The notes beneath the pieces were generated by a model, which saw only the letters and a program-made list of their open reading frames with translations, had not been told where the DNA came from and ran no database searches. The position numbers and the translations under genes are program-made. From Bubalus kerabau (Eukaryota; Chordata; Mammalia; Artiodactyla; Bovidae), in contig NC_073637.1 of assembly GCF_029407905.1 (NCBI RefSeq), positions 51,584,501 to 51,648,500 of the forward strand: DNA of 64,000 nt, read 5' to 3'. This document shows positions 47,276 through 59,115 of the stretch, one piece after another. Within the stretch, counting starts at the first letter, position 1; each line of letters starts with the position of its first letter.

Positions 47276-47993
47276 AGGAGAGTGAAAAAGTTGGCTTAAA
47301 GCTCAACATTCAGAAAACGAAGATCATGGCATCTGGTCCCATCACTTCATGGGAAATAGATGGGGAAACAGTGGAAACAGTGTCAGACTTTATTTTTCTG
47401 GGCTCCAAAATCACTGCAGATGGTGATTGCAGCCATGAAATTAAAAGACGCTTACTCCTTGGAAGGAAAGTTATGACCAACCTAGATAGCATATTCAAAA
47501 GCAGAGACATTACTTTGCCAACTAAGGTCCATCTAGTCAAGGCTATGGTTTTTCCTGTGGTCATGTATGGATGTGAGAGTTGGACTGTGAAGAAAGCTGA
47601 GGGCCGAAGAATGGATGCTTTTGAACTGTGGTGTTGGAGAAGACTCTTGAGAGTCCCTTGGACTGCAAGGAGATCCAACCAGTCCATCCTAAAGGAGATC
47701 AGTCCTGGATGTTCTTTGGAAGGACTGATGCTAAAGCTGAAACTCCAGACTTTGGCTACCTTATGCGAAGAGTTGACTCATTGGAAAAGACTCTGATGCT
47801 GGGAGGCATTGGGGGCAGGAGGAGAAGGGGATGACAGAGGATGAGATGTCTGGATGGAATCACTGACTCGATGGACGTGAGTTTGAGTGAACTCCGGGAG
47901 TTGGTGATGGACAGGGAGGCCTGGCTTGCTGTGATTCATGGGGTCACAAAGAGTCGGACACGACGGAGCAACTGAACTGAACTGAACTGAACT
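47276..47993 (+). mobile_element. BovB LINE 3' end
   Basis: The copy begins with GAGAGTGAAAAAGTTGGC and ends ACGGAGCAACTGAACTGAAC. The plus frame 47326-47796 (156 codons) keeps the RT C-terminal sequence (YGCESWTVKKAEGRRMDAFE) before a frameshift. The imperfect flanks CTTAGAGG and CTAGAGG may be the target duplication. It is close to consensus, so fairly young. Confidence 0.92.
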
Positions 47994-48307
47994 AGAGGCC
48001 ATATTAATGATTCGTTAAAAGGGAACTGTTGATGTGTTGAAAATGATCTTTTTCTTAATCAAGATGGTAAATACATAAGTGTGCATATGTACAAAAAGTC
48101 ATCAAGCTTTAGATATGTGCATTTTTATGTACACCTGTTATATTCACTATAAAGGTAAAACTCATTTTAAAAACTGAACATAGCTTTTAAAAAAGTTATC
48201 TTTTGTAAATTTTGCTTTAATTTTTTATAGTTTCCTTAGACTTAATTTCCTGAATAAGTGCTATAATTATGTTTATAATTCCTATACAATTTTTTGTTTT
48301 GTTTGCA
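47994..48307. other. AT-rich DNA, nothing recognised
   Basis: No repeat or gene supported. Confidence 0.4.
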
Positions 48308-48320
48308 CGCTTTTCTTTTA

Positions 48321-48534
48321 TTATTTTTTTTAATTTTTTAAATTTTATTTTATTTTTAAACTTTACAATATTGTATTAGTTTTGCCAAATATTGAAATGA
48401 ATCCACCACAGGTATACATGTGTTCCCCATCCTGAACCTTCCTCCCTCCTCCCTCCCCATACCATCCCTCTGGGTCCTCCCAGTGCACCAGCCCCAAGAA
48501 TCCAGTATCCTGCATCGAACCTGGACTGGCGACT
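48321..48534 (-). mobile_element. Very short L1 insertion
   Basis: Only the L1 3' UTR end and tail (214 bp) in minus orientation. It is flanked by a perfect 13-bp duplication CGCTTTTCTTTTA (48308-48320 and 48535-48547), which ends in the TTTTA expected at an L1 endonuclease nick. Confidence 0.93.
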
Positions 48535-48547
48535 CGCTTTTCTTTTA

Positions 48548-49857
48548 AAGTAGAAGAAAATGCTTTCTTCTAATTTCAATTGCCAGTAGTGATGCCTAAA
48601 TATAAGTTTTTATATATCCTTGCCAACAAATATCATTGAATTGTTTCCCCCAATTTAAGGCTTTATAGTCTATTTCTTCCAGTAAATGCATGCCAATTGG
48701 AGTGGGAAAATCTCTGTTTATTACTACATAGACTCTTTTCTAGTCACGGAGAAGTTTCTAACAAGAAATACTTCTTCAGTGGTATTGGGAACAATGTTCA
48801 ACTCACCCATATTCTTACACATTTTTTGAATCTGATAAAAGTGACATCTAGGTAAATGCTCTTTTTACTGGTGAAAGAGAGGCCAAGTGCCTTTTTCTAG
48901 CTTTCTCTTTTTGAGAAAGGGAGATTGACTGACTTTGATAGAGTTCTTGGGATATGTACTGATTGCCTTGTGCTTTGAGCATCAAACAAGAATATTGCTC
49001 ATGATAAGAACAATTTTTGTACACACAGCTAAATGCATGCAGACTCAACTGAATTCTTTTTTCCAGTTTTGAGTAAGTCACTCAAACTTGACATTAAGGC
49101 TAGTAAAAGGGGAAGCAACTTAGTTATCGTTTTGTGTTGCTCATATGCAATAAAAGACTGTATTCAAATACAGGTATCCCCATTCTCTAACTGCATATTA
49201 ATGCATACTTCCTATTCTTAATATTATGCTATGGATTTGAAAACCCCAAATTCAGGAATACATTTTTAATGTTTTTGGAAAAACATTAGGAGTGATGATA
49301 AAACCATCATGTTTTAAAAATAGCACTGTATCTCAGAACAATAGGCAGGGATTTATGGTTCTTCAGTAGAGCACAGTTGCTGTTCTAAATTGTCTACTCT
49401 AATGAGATTTACTATTTATTATGGAAGCCACGCCACTTTCCTATATTTTTCACTGCCTCTGCCATGGCATGCAAAGAAGGAGTATATAAAAATAATTGAT
49501 AGAATAAGTTATCACTTTTTAAAGTGATAGATAAAGATAAAGATAGATAAAGATAAACTTTAATTAGTCTATCTATTTCCTGAGGGAAATGATAAAAATT
49601 TATAGATGATGATTCAGAGAAATTTAATGCCATAAAGCAAGCATCAGAAACTACTTGGAAATTATTATCATGCATCAATAAACCACAAAAGAGGTCAAAG
49701 AAATCTGCATGTTCCACATCCAAATATATACTAAATATATATTTTAATGAATTTGAAAAGAGGTTCACTTTCCTTTTCTTTTCTCTTCTTCCTTTTTTTT
49801 TGTTTTTCTTTAATGTAGGGGCTAAGAACATGATGTTAGTGTTACTTATCATGCTAA
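48548..49857. other. AT-rich DNA, mostly unrecognised
   Basis: No interspersed repeat is named apart from a GATA-like stretch at 49527-49557. The 146-codon minus frame 49852-49412 is partly low-complexity (Lys-rich, then Leu and Ser) and has no domain that I recognise. Confidence 0.4.
49527..49557. repeat. GATA-like simple repeat
   Basis: A short run of GATA and AAGATA units. Confidence 0.7.
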
Positions 49858-49859
49858 GG

Positions 49860-50141
49860 TGCTGCTACTGCTGCTGCTAAGTCGCTTCAGTCGTGTCTGA
49901 CTCTGCAGCTCCACAGACGGCAGCCCACCAGGCTCCCCAGTCTCTGGGATTCTCCAGGCAAGAACACTGGAGTGGGTTGCCATTTCCTTCTCCAATGCAT
50001 GAAAGTAAAAAGTGAAAGTGAAGTCACACAGTTGTGTCCAACTCTTAGCGATCCCATGGACTGCAGCCCACCAGGCTCCTCCATCCATGGGATTTTCCAG
50101 GCAAGAGTACTGGAGTGGGTTGCCATTGCTTTCTCCGAGAG
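49860..50141 (-). mobile_element. BovA2 SINE
   Basis: Two BovA monomers with a CTGCTGCTG tail at the left (reversed CAG tail). AGGTGCT appears on both flanks (near 49856 and 50140) as a possible short target duplication. Confidence 0.9.
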
Positions 50142-50282
50142 GTGCTAATACAAGCTTAATAATAAAATGGACATATATATGCATGGATAACAAATTGAAC
50201 TGGCTTTGATTTATTCCTTCTAATATAAGGTATATTTTGTTCTCTGAAATGTGGTTTTGAAAAAATAGAAAGAAGACTCCCC

Positions 50283-50460
50283 TTCTTGTTGCTCTCAAGT
50301 ATTTGACACAGTGTTCTCTCTGCCTGAAACATTCTTTCCCTAAGTCTTCCCCAGATACACTTAAATTTCAATCTGTAGGTCTCAATTGAGATGTCACTCC
50401 CTGAAACCCTAGACCAGTTCTATGTTTCCATAATATTTTTGTTGGTTAGTTGTATCTTAA
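50283..50460 (+). mobile_element. L2 LINE remnant
   Basis: 'gttctctctgcctgaaacattctttcc' and 'gtctcaattgagatgtcactccctgaaaccct' fit the L2 3' region. Confidence 0.55.
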
Positions 50461-52192
50461 AAATATCTCAGTTGGCTTCCTCCCATAGAGGTGCTAAAAG
50501 AAGCTTGCAGGAGAAAACAGGATATTTCTCCCCTTCTTTTCTCTACTCTGGGAAATGTTTCTTCAGGTGACCACATTTCCTACAAGATCACAATGCTCAC
50601 TAACTGGCCCGATCTATGGAGGTTCTTATAATTCCCCTTGCTCCATTGGTCCCTCCAACTTTAGGGTGATAGGAGTGTCCTGTTGTGGTTCATCTTAGGT
50701 TGATTCACAGTCTCGTCTTGCCTTCTCATTTTAATATCTTTGTGGTCACTTCCCCATATTAAATTCCCTCTCTTGAATAGGTATGCATAGAACTGGAAAA
50801 CCTGGCAGAGATCTGACTGATAGCTATATTTTATTTTCCTTATCTAAAATACCAATCTAACTTTTACATAACTATTTAATCTGTTCTCTCGGCTAGACTA
50901 AATTACAAAACAACAATAACAAAAAAACAAAAACAAAAAAGAAAGAGAGAGAGAGAATAGGTGTTGGTCTGTTTCCATTTTATATTGCCAGTTCTTAGCA
51001 AGGATGTTGGCTTAAAGAAGTCAAATAATATTTGTTGAAGAAAGAAATAAAAAGTGGAAGAAAAAAAGTAGAAAGAAAAGAAGGAGGAAGGAAATTCAAT
51101 TTGGATATTTATATTTCATTTTAATAAAGTGGATTTGTATCCACAAAATACTCTTCCCTTAAACAATCACATAACTGAGATCAGGTTATACATGGGTGTG
51201 ACAAAAGAAAAGCATAGTCTTTTCTGAGATTGATAAGCCTAAGATTGTGACTAAAAGGCAAAGTGGAAACTATGAATGTATATCTGTATATTCTGATTAA
51301 ATAGAATGCAATTCAATGAATCATATGATAGGCTTTCTGTTTCATTACTTTAAAAAATGTAATAAAAAATCACAAACCAAAACCAAAACCAATATTATTT
51401 CCATAGGAAGAAGTTCATCCCAAAACAAAAATGTGAACTTATTGTATATACTGGTTAATTTTGTTCACAAAGCAAGCTAATAAAGTAGCACATAATATAT
51501 GTTTTTCTGTTTCTGTTGAACAGCTTCAACATCTGATAGTCTAAAGCTTATCAAAAATTTACCCATTTCAAGTGGAGGAAAGTTCTGTTATTTCTTAAAC
51601 AATTGAGAATAAAGAACAATGGTGAACTGAAGGAAAAATACAGGGAAAATATTAATTTTAAACAATAGATGCCAGCTTTTCTTTCTTTTTTTTTTTTTAC
51701 AAATGAAAGTGCTATAGAATTGCTCAGTTAAAAGAAACAATGATTTTAAAAAGGATAGAAATATTAAAAGTTTGAGAAAAGTAGAAAGTGTAAAATAATT
51801 GATACTGTCAGATGGCAAATGTCAGAAAATCAGGTACTTAGGAACCTGACAGCTATGTGCTGCAAAAATCCAAATCTATCTTTCTACACAAAAGACTCTG
51901 ATTTACAACTCTTCCTGAAGCTAAAGCTTGTTTCCATAGAAATACCTCTAGTTTCTTTATAGACTTGTGATTCTCTTAAGGAATACAAGCCGATTGTGTT
52001 CCTAGTTTAAAAAAATGCAACTGACCTTTCAGCGCAATGAGCCAGCACAATTTTTAGCTTTTAAACAAATTAATAAAAATATCACACATAAACACACTAT
52101 GCCTACTATTACAGAATTTTTCATAAAGTTTAACTTTCAGTTTAAATTGATTTTTAAATGCATGCAATTGTTTAAAATAAATAACTTCCTCA
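50461..52192. other. AT-rich DNA with simple repeats
   Basis: An AAC and GAGA-rich tract at about 50905-50957, a GAAA-rich stretch near 51045-51095 and a T run near 51690 are seen. No interspersed repeat or gene is supported. Confidence 0.45.
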
Positions 52193-52464
52193 ATGGCACC
52201 CCACTCCAGTATTCTTGCCTGGAAAATCCCATGGACGGAGGAGCCTAGTAGGCTGCAGTCCATGGGGTCGCGAAGAGTCGGACATGACAGAGCGAGTTCA
52301 CTTTCACTTTTCACTTTCATGCATTGGAGAAGGAAATGGCAACCCACTCCAGTGTTCTTGCCTGGAGAATCCCAGGGACAGGGGAGCCTGGCAGGCTGCC
52401 GTCTATGGGGTCGCACAGAGTCGGACACGACTGAAGCGACTTAGCATAGCATAGCATAGCATAG
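52193..52464 (+). mobile_element. BovA2 SINE with AGCAT tail
   Basis: Two BovA monomers close to consensus, ending CGACTGAAGCGACTTAGCAT, followed by about four AGCAT repeats (52443-52464). The antisense and sense frames inside are SINE artefacts. Confidence 0.92.
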
Positions 52465-52840
52465 TGAAATTTAGAAGATAATTTCAGAGAAATCAGACTA
52501 AGAACAAATAGAGTTTTCTCATACTTTGTGTTCTAAGAAAAAAGTGAAAATAATGTTCAAGATAGATGATGCACATAATGGTATTACAATAATATTTGTT
52601 TAAATAATCATTTATCTATTAATATAATTTATTGATACTAACAATTTGTATTATTTAAAGTGTATATTTTGACATATGTAGTATATTAAGTAATAAACTT
52701 GTATACTCAAAACTCAGGTTACAAGCATAGACACATTTTTAATTAAACTTCTGAACAATATCAGTTCTGGAAACACAAGATAACTATTTCACATTGCTCA
52801 CATACATCAGCAGAAATAGTACCTGCTTGGTAAAATTATG
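52465..52840. other. AT-rich DNA, nothing recognised
   Basis: No repeat or gene supported. Confidence 0.4.
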
Positions 52841-52846
52841 CCAGGG

Positions 52847-54137
52847 TGCCGGGAGCCGGCGAGAGACATTCCACTCGTGACAAAGGTCATGAGGAAGGGG
52901 GCTCGGCATACGCAAAGGCGGGATCGAGCCTCGGGAGTGCCCCCGGATATTCTCGAGCATCTACCCCCCAAAAAACCAGAGTCTGCCTACTTTATTGCTT
53001 TGTGCTCTCACCTCTGACTTTACTGGGGGCTGTCCCCCACCACCATCTCACTCTCTCTGTCAAAGAGTTAACTTACAGCTCCAATTAATAAAGTTCCTGG
53101 GCAATTAGGAGTGTTTAAATCCAAACCCCTCAGATGGCTCTCTAACTCGCCTGACAAGTTTACCCGGACACCTACAGCTATGCATACGATTGTTTACAGT
53201 CTCCCAGCCTTCAGAGGCACGGGAAGCTTAAGATATTCAAATAGCTTAGAGCCTCTCAGAGAATTAGAAACTGTCAGAATAAAACAAGTAAAAGATTTCA
53301 TTGATGAGCCAATGTTTGTTGCCAAGTTTTCACATCCCCTGAATTGTATCCTTGAATGTGCATTAATTAATATAGTTGGTATGTAGAAAAAATAAGTAGT
53401 GGCCTGGTGTTAGTAACTTTAGACCCTTAAGGTAGTAAATTCTTTCCTTTGTAAACCCATTACACATCCACCCTATAGGAACGTAATCTTATCTTCGGAA
53501 GATGGCGCCAAACCTTAAAATAATTACTCTTAGAGAAAATAAGTCTTTGTTGATAAGTCCTTGTCAAGAGTCATAAAATGTTAATAGGCCTCTGGCCAGA
53601 AGATGATGTAAATCACCTAAACCATTTGTATACGATAAATCTGCAGGAAAGAAACCCTGGTTTTTGATAAGCATCAAAGACTGCTGACTTTGCATCCCCT
53701 ATTGTCCTCTATGTGTAACTTAGGGTATAAAAGCCCCTGTTGAAAATAAAGCTATGGGCCTTGCTCACCAACGCTTGGTCTCCCCATGTCATTCTTCCCT
53801 TTAACTTCCAGCTGAGTGTCCATCTGGAGCGTGGATATCCTCTGCGACCATTTATTTGCCTGGGCTTCTAAGACCCACTCGAGAAGGTGTCTAAGGTGGG
53901 GCACCTTCCGCTATTTGAGAGGGCGCCTGCGGCCTCCGTGGTCAGAGCTAACCTGGTGTCACGGGTTATATTGATTTTCCACGTAAACCAAGCCACTCAG
54001 CTTCTTTTCTCCACTGAATTTTCCTACTGAGCTATCCTCATTCTATTCCTCTTTATTATCTCTAATTAACATTTGAATAGGTCGCCTAGCCGTCTCTCCT
54101 TCGAATACCCTGGATCAGCCGGGGCTGGACCCCGGCA
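52847..54137 (+). mobile_element. Class II (ERVK-like) solo LTR
   Basis: A 1291-bp segment starting TGCCGGGAGCC and ending GGACCCCGGCA (TG/CA inverted ends), flanked by the perfect 6-bp duplication CCAGGG (52841-52846 and 54138-54143). A 6-bp duplication and the LTR length fit class II, betaretrovirus-like elements. TATAAAAG is at 53726 and AATAAA at 53745. There is no internal viral gene, so it is a solo LTR. It is the same family as 16221-17598 but in the opposite orientation. I do not give a database family name with certainty. Confidence 0.92.
53726..53750 (+). promoter_or_regulatory. LTR TATA box and poly(A) signal
   Basis: TATAAAAG at 53726-53733 and AATAAA at 53745-53750, 19 bases start to start, the same spacing as in the minus-strand copy at 16626-16650. 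This predicts a short R region starting near 53755. Confidence 0.6.
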
Positions 54138-54143
54138 CCAGGG

Positions 54144-55349
54144 GAATTAGTTTTTGGTTATATTGTTCAGCCCACATTGGTATAATATTGACATGAGAAA
54201 GTACTTTATCCCTCTTTGGATCCATATTAATTTTTCCCTTATTTTCCCCATACATAAGCAGCCAGCTCTGGGACAAAATTATTCTCCTTTTTTATCTCCA
54301 CAAAAATATCTCTAGTAACTTTATACCTTTTCTCGCTGACAACACATATCCTACTTACTTTACACACTGAAATGCTTACCTTGTTTTTAGTAGTTTCAAT
54401 TACATATTATAATTTTTAACCTTTAAAAGACCTTAACAAAACCAAGAAACAAGTAATTGAACTGTTATACCAGCCTTTTCTGATTGGCAATCTTAAGAAC
54501 ATATTCCGTAGCCTCTAAAAATATATGCTTTTCTCATAGAACAATTTCTCTTTAATGTGGTACAAGACCCATGTTTAATGAACCCAAGCATATTTTGAAG
54601 TTCTGCAATTATACCAAGGAAAGTGGGCTATGTTTGTATTTCAAGGACATGATAACAGTTAACGTCACACTTTCTCCCAGGCATATTTTTTTCTCTCAGG
54701 ATCAGAATTATGAAAATAGTATTTTATCAAGCTATCTTTCTCTAACTGTGTATTCAAGAAGAAACAGTTTTAGAATTTTAAAAGAGTTTTATCTTTACTA
54801 ATTTTCTCCAGAGTCTAAAGAATACTGTTTCTATACACTGTTAAGAAAGAAAAAAAAAAACAACTTTCTTTTCTTTTAGTCATAACTTCATAGCTAACCT
54901 TTTTCTAGTGAATTGAACCTCAATATCCCATTTTACAAATGACAACAAAGATATCAATCACACAGATGGAATATACATCCACACACCAGAGGATAGACTA
55001 TCACAAATCTTCTGAAAGGATGACTTATAAAAGGTCCCAAACAGACATTTACCCAACACAAATGATCCTCAATGTCAGAGACATGTCAGAACCAACTTGA
55101 AATGACCAAATAGCACTTTGTGCTTACGAGAGTTCCTCAGTGGTAGACACATCAGAGCTGATTGGCAAAATGATCAAATAACACTTTGTGAAAGAGAAGC
55201 TTGCCTGGGTACACATCAGTGGACTTACGTGGTCTTGGAGCTCATCATCTCCTCCAAATGCATGTCTCCACTTCACCAGGGAAAAGTGTAAGTTGGAAGC
55301 CAGTGTCTAACAGGGAAGAGACAGAGAGGATCCCCAAAACAAATGGTTT
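54144..55349. other. Unassigned DNA
   Basis: AT-rich to about 54950, then less so. An A run is seen near 54850. At 55095-55190 the phrase AAATGACCAAATAGCACTTTGTG recurs in changed form (AAATGATCAAATAACACTTTGTG), suggesting a small local duplication. No gene supported. Confidence 0.4.
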
Positions 55350-56000
55350 CTGCAGCTGTTAGGAAAAAAATCCCCTCTCAGGGCCAGCTAGCCATGAGTT
55401 AAAGCCATCAAAACCATCCTAGTGGTTGTCATGGCTCTACTCTGGAAAACCCCAGGTAGCCAGATGTCGCTAGAACACAGTAGCATCATTCTGGGACTGA
55501 AAGTGGGGGTCCAACTGCTTACCGCTCAAAGGCTAAAATGAAAACAAAGTTGATGGAAAGGAAAATTTGCTTTATTTGGGAGGTTGGTAACCTGGGAGGA
55601 GGGCAGACTCCTATCCAAAGATCAATGCCCACCCTCGCTCCTGTCACTGACAATCAGTGGGCAGGAGCTTTTATAGATAGAGGGAGAAGGAGGAACTACA
55701 GGTACTTGACTTTATTAAATGACTAAATGATTATTATTTGGTCTTATTTAATTGTTTTCCTTTGTTTCTGCACTTACTTATTTCTCTGATTGAACTTATT
55801 ATTTGGCTAAAGTTTTTTCCACAGACAAAAGCCAAGGTAAGGACATGGGGGGAAATCCATAGGGTCTGGCTTTGTTTCACCAGCAGCTTTCTCCTGGGAG
55901 CGTGTCTATAATTAGACACTTGCCACCTCAGGAAAAACCTGTCAAAAAATGACCTTGCCAAAGGGTACTTCCACAAACCTCTCTAGCAAGTCTACCCACT
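55350..56000 (-). mobile_element. Possible LTR, family unknown
   Basis: Read on the minus strand, TATAAAAGC (55675-55667) is followed about 100 bases later by AATAAA (55576-55571), in a block less AT-rich than its flanks. This is LTR-like spacing. Ends are not defined and no target duplication was found. Confidence 0.4.
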
Positions 56001-56224
56001 TGCATGTAATGATGCCCATATGCTCAGCTGTTATTATTATTATTTCCATATGCTCCTGCTATTATTATGATGAATTATTTACGTTCCTATCCAAAGCCAA
56101 ACAATTTATCTTCTAAATCCTATCTTTCCTTGCCTACTAGAGACATTACTTCAGCATTTTCCTCTATATTCCCACTTCTCTCTCCAGGAATTATTAATTC
56201 TCCAGGAATTATCAAATAATTCCT

Positions 56225-56498
56225 GCTGCTGCTGCTGCTAAGTCGCTTCAGTCCTGTCTGACTCTGTGCGATCCCATAGACGGCAGCCCACCAGGCTCCC
56301 CTGTCCCTGGGACTCTCCAGGCAAGAACACTGGAGTGGGTTACCATTTCCTTCTCCAATGCATGAAAGTGAAAAGTGAAAATGAAGTTGCTCAGTCATGT
56401 CCGACTTCGTGACTACATGGACTTCAGCCTACCAGGCTCCTCCGTCCATGGGATTTTCCAGGCAAGAGTACTGGAGTGGGTTGCCATTGACTTTTTCA
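56225..56498 (-). mobile_element. BovA2 SINE
   Basis: Two BovA monomers with a GCTGCTGCT tail at the left. It is flanked by a perfect 12-bp duplication CAAATAATTCCT (56213-56224 and 56499-56510). Confidence 0.93.
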
Positions 56499-56510
56499 CA
56501 AATAATTCCT

Positions 56511-56745
56511 ACCAGCACACAAATGTGATGTTATTTTTCCTAGTTAAATAAAGAAAACACTTCAGGTGACCCCTTTGCACCTTCCAGCCACTATTGTAAC
56601 TCATTTTTCTGTTCTCCTTTACAGGAAATCTCCTTTGTTAACTCCTCACCTCTTAATCCCTCATCTCTAAATAGGAGAGTGCACCTGAGCCCAGACATTA
56701 GGTCTCTTTTATTCTATATACTTCCTCTCACTAGGTTGATTTTGC
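56511..56745. other. Unassigned DNA
   Basis: A less AT-rich stretch that may hold an old repeat ('tctgttctcctttacaggaaatc'). Not assigned. Confidence 0.35.
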
Positions 56746-56960
56746 ATATGTGCATGCTCAATCATGTCTGGCTCTTTGAATCCCATGGATTATAGCCCAC
56801 CAAGCTCCTCTGTCCATGGGATTTTTCAGGCAAGAATACTGGAGTGGGTTGCCATTTCCTACTTCAAGGGATCTTTCTGAACCAGGGATTGAACCCATGT
56901 TGCCTGTGTCTCCTACACTGGGAGGCAGATTCTTTACCATTTGAGCCACATGAGAAGCCT
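56746..56960 (-). mobile_element. Bov-tA SINE
   Basis: A BovA unit with a diverged tRNA-like head (AGGCTTCTCATGTGGCTC on the minus strand) and a small insertion in the head. Confidence 0.88.
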
Positions 56961-56987
56961 TACTAGGTAATTTTACCCGCTGCCAGA

Positions 56988-57049
56988 CCTCTATGGGGTC
57001 GCACAGAGTCGGACACGACTGAAGCGATTTAGCAGCAGCAGCAGCAGCT
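56988..57049 (+). mobile_element. BovA2 3' end fragment
   Basis: Only the last part of a BovA unit (CTATGGGGTCGCACAGAGTC) with a (CAG)n tail. It faces the next SINE tail to tail. Confidence 0.88.
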
Positions 57050-57124
57050 TCCATTACCATCTATATACTGCTGCTGCTGCTGCTAAGTTGCTTCAGTCGT
57101 GTCCGACTCTGTGCGACCCCATAG
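56991..57124. repeat. 57-bp inverted repeat (SINE tails)
   Basis: The left arm 56991-57047 and right arm 57068-57124 are reverse complements with 2 mismatches, separated by a 20-bp spacer. The inner parts are (CAG)n and (CTG)n. The pair could form a long hairpin. Confidence 0.93.
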
Positions 57125-57345
57125 ACGGCAGCCCACCAGGCTCCCCCGTCCCTGGGATTCTCCAGGCAAGAACACTGGAGTGGATTGCCATTTCCTTCTC
57201 CAATGCATGGAAGTGAAAAGTGAAAGTGAAGTCGCTCAGTCGTGTCCGACTCTTCACGACCCCATGGACTGCAGCCTACCAGGCTCCTCCATCCATGGAT
57301 TTTCCAGGCAAGAGTACTGGAGTCGGGAGCCATTGCCTTCTCCGA
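57066..57345 (-). mobile_element. BovA2 SINE
   Basis: Two BovA monomers on the minus strand with a (CTG)n-reading tail at the left end and near-consensus sequence. Confidence 0.92.
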
Positions 57346-57414
57346 TCTACTGGGGACTCCCAAATGCGACTCTTCAGCTTAAACTTCTTTCCTGGCCTCC
57401 TATATGCAGTCTTC

Positions 57415-58240
57415 ACATGGACAAGTACTAAAATCTAAAGCTAACGTATCCAAATATAAACCCCTTATCCTGTTCCATCCCTTCTCCCCAAACATGCTCC
57501 TACAGATTCCCACATCTTTGTAAACACATGTCTATCTTTCTACTTGTTTAACCAAAGCCTTGGAACAATTTTTACATCCAGTTTGTCACTGGATGCTTTG
57601 AGAAGAAGAGTAAAAAATTCTGTTAGATTCACATTCAAATTATGTTCAGAATTTGACTACCATTCACCTTCCTCATTATTCCTCATTTAAAATTCTGTCT
57701 CTTGTCTGGATTATTGAGAAAGCCTCCCTGCTAGTCTAACACACTATATGTTTAATACCCTAGAACTAATTCTCAGTAAGCAGCTTGATTGATCCTCTTA
57801 TGATAAATTGAAATCAGGTCACTTCCTTTCTCAGAACCACCAATGAGTTTCCATTTTATTTAGATAATAGTTGAAGTCTTGACAGTAAAGTTACAAATTT
57901 TGTCCTCATGATTTGTTACTTCATTTTCTTCAAGTCATTTTGTCTAATATTGTCTTATCAAAGAGACTTTGCTTGACCACTCTAAGATAGTAGTTTCCCC
58001 CCTCCTCTACAAAAAACTAAAGTAACCAGGAAAATTCCAGCTTTTCTACCTCCTTCCTTTATAATGATCACCTTTTGACATTCTATGTTTTACTTTTATT
58101 TGTAAACTAAGCTCCGCAGAGTTAGTTAGAAAGCTTGGCGTGTCTGATTAATTGCTTTATCCCTAGTGTCAATAACTGTCAACCACATGATCATAGTCAA
58201 CAAATATTGGTATTACAAATGTATTGTTGAATAACTTTTT
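57415..58240 (+). mobile_element. L2 LINE remnant
   Basis: An ordered set of diverged L2-like segments: 'tctggattattgagaaagcctccctgctagtc', 'aaatcaggtcacttcctttctcagaaccaccaatg', 'gagactttgcttgaccac' and 'ttgacattctatgttttacttttatttg'. This is the longest old-LINE stretch in the window. Assigned by memory of the family. Confidence 0.65.
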
Positions 58241-59104
58241 CAGGTCACTTCCTCCTTCTCTTCTTACTAAACATTAATTATCTCAAAGGACATCATTCTT
58301 TGTACTGTCCTCTGATCTACTATACTTATAACCCCTTGCCACAGTCATTTTTTTCCACATCTATTTTTCCTCTTCAGCTTTTATCTCATTCTCTATCCAG
58401 TCGTAACTCTATAATCTGTATATCTAGTATAAACCATCCCAAGAACCAAAATCAGATGGACTTTGAATTAATCAAAAGTGTAAACCTGACCATATCACTG
58501 AAGCCTCTTAAAAGAGCCTTCAGGTATGAAAGAAGAGACTCAAGCATGAAAGATTTTATCTTTCCAATGACAGAATAGAAGAGATCAAAATATTGGAATA
58601 AGTAAATATGTTCTTATTTTAAATCATTTCATATTGATTCTATGCTATTTGGGGCTTTCCAGTACATTCCATAGAGTATTCACAAGTACATACAAAGCTG
58701 CTTAATATAAAGCCTTTAGAAATATATGTGGCCTTCTCTCCCTCTTTCTTTCCTATGAACCAAATTTATTCAGATAATATAGGCAGCTTCATTCATTTCA
58801 TATAACCAGCAAAATGATCCAGGATTCTGAAGCCTCTCTGTTGTCTCTGTCTGTGAATAAAAACATGTCTTTCCCAGGAGAGATGGAAAGCTATTTGTAT
58901 CAAAGGTTTCAGAAATTAGTTGCTGTTGATATGGAGATATACTAATTAGCTTTCATGAGACCAGCATTAACAGGAGGAATTGCACTATGAAAGGAGATGG
59001 GACGAGTTAGCTGGTCCAATATCAAGATAGAGCAAAATGTGAAGAAAAAAAGTAAATTCAAAGTGGACAAGTCCTTGAAATTATGTACTTTAATTTTCAA
59101 GCTA
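58241..59104. other. AT-rich DNA, nothing recognised
   Basis: A 92-codon plus frame (58300-58578) has no recognisable domain. No repeat named. Confidence 0.45.
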
Positions 59105-59115
59105 TCATTTCATCT

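Noticed and set aside
57031..57083. CAG and CTG repeat resembling a disease-type triplet expansion
   Set aside because: Only about five to six units on each side, derived from SINE tails and outside any gene.
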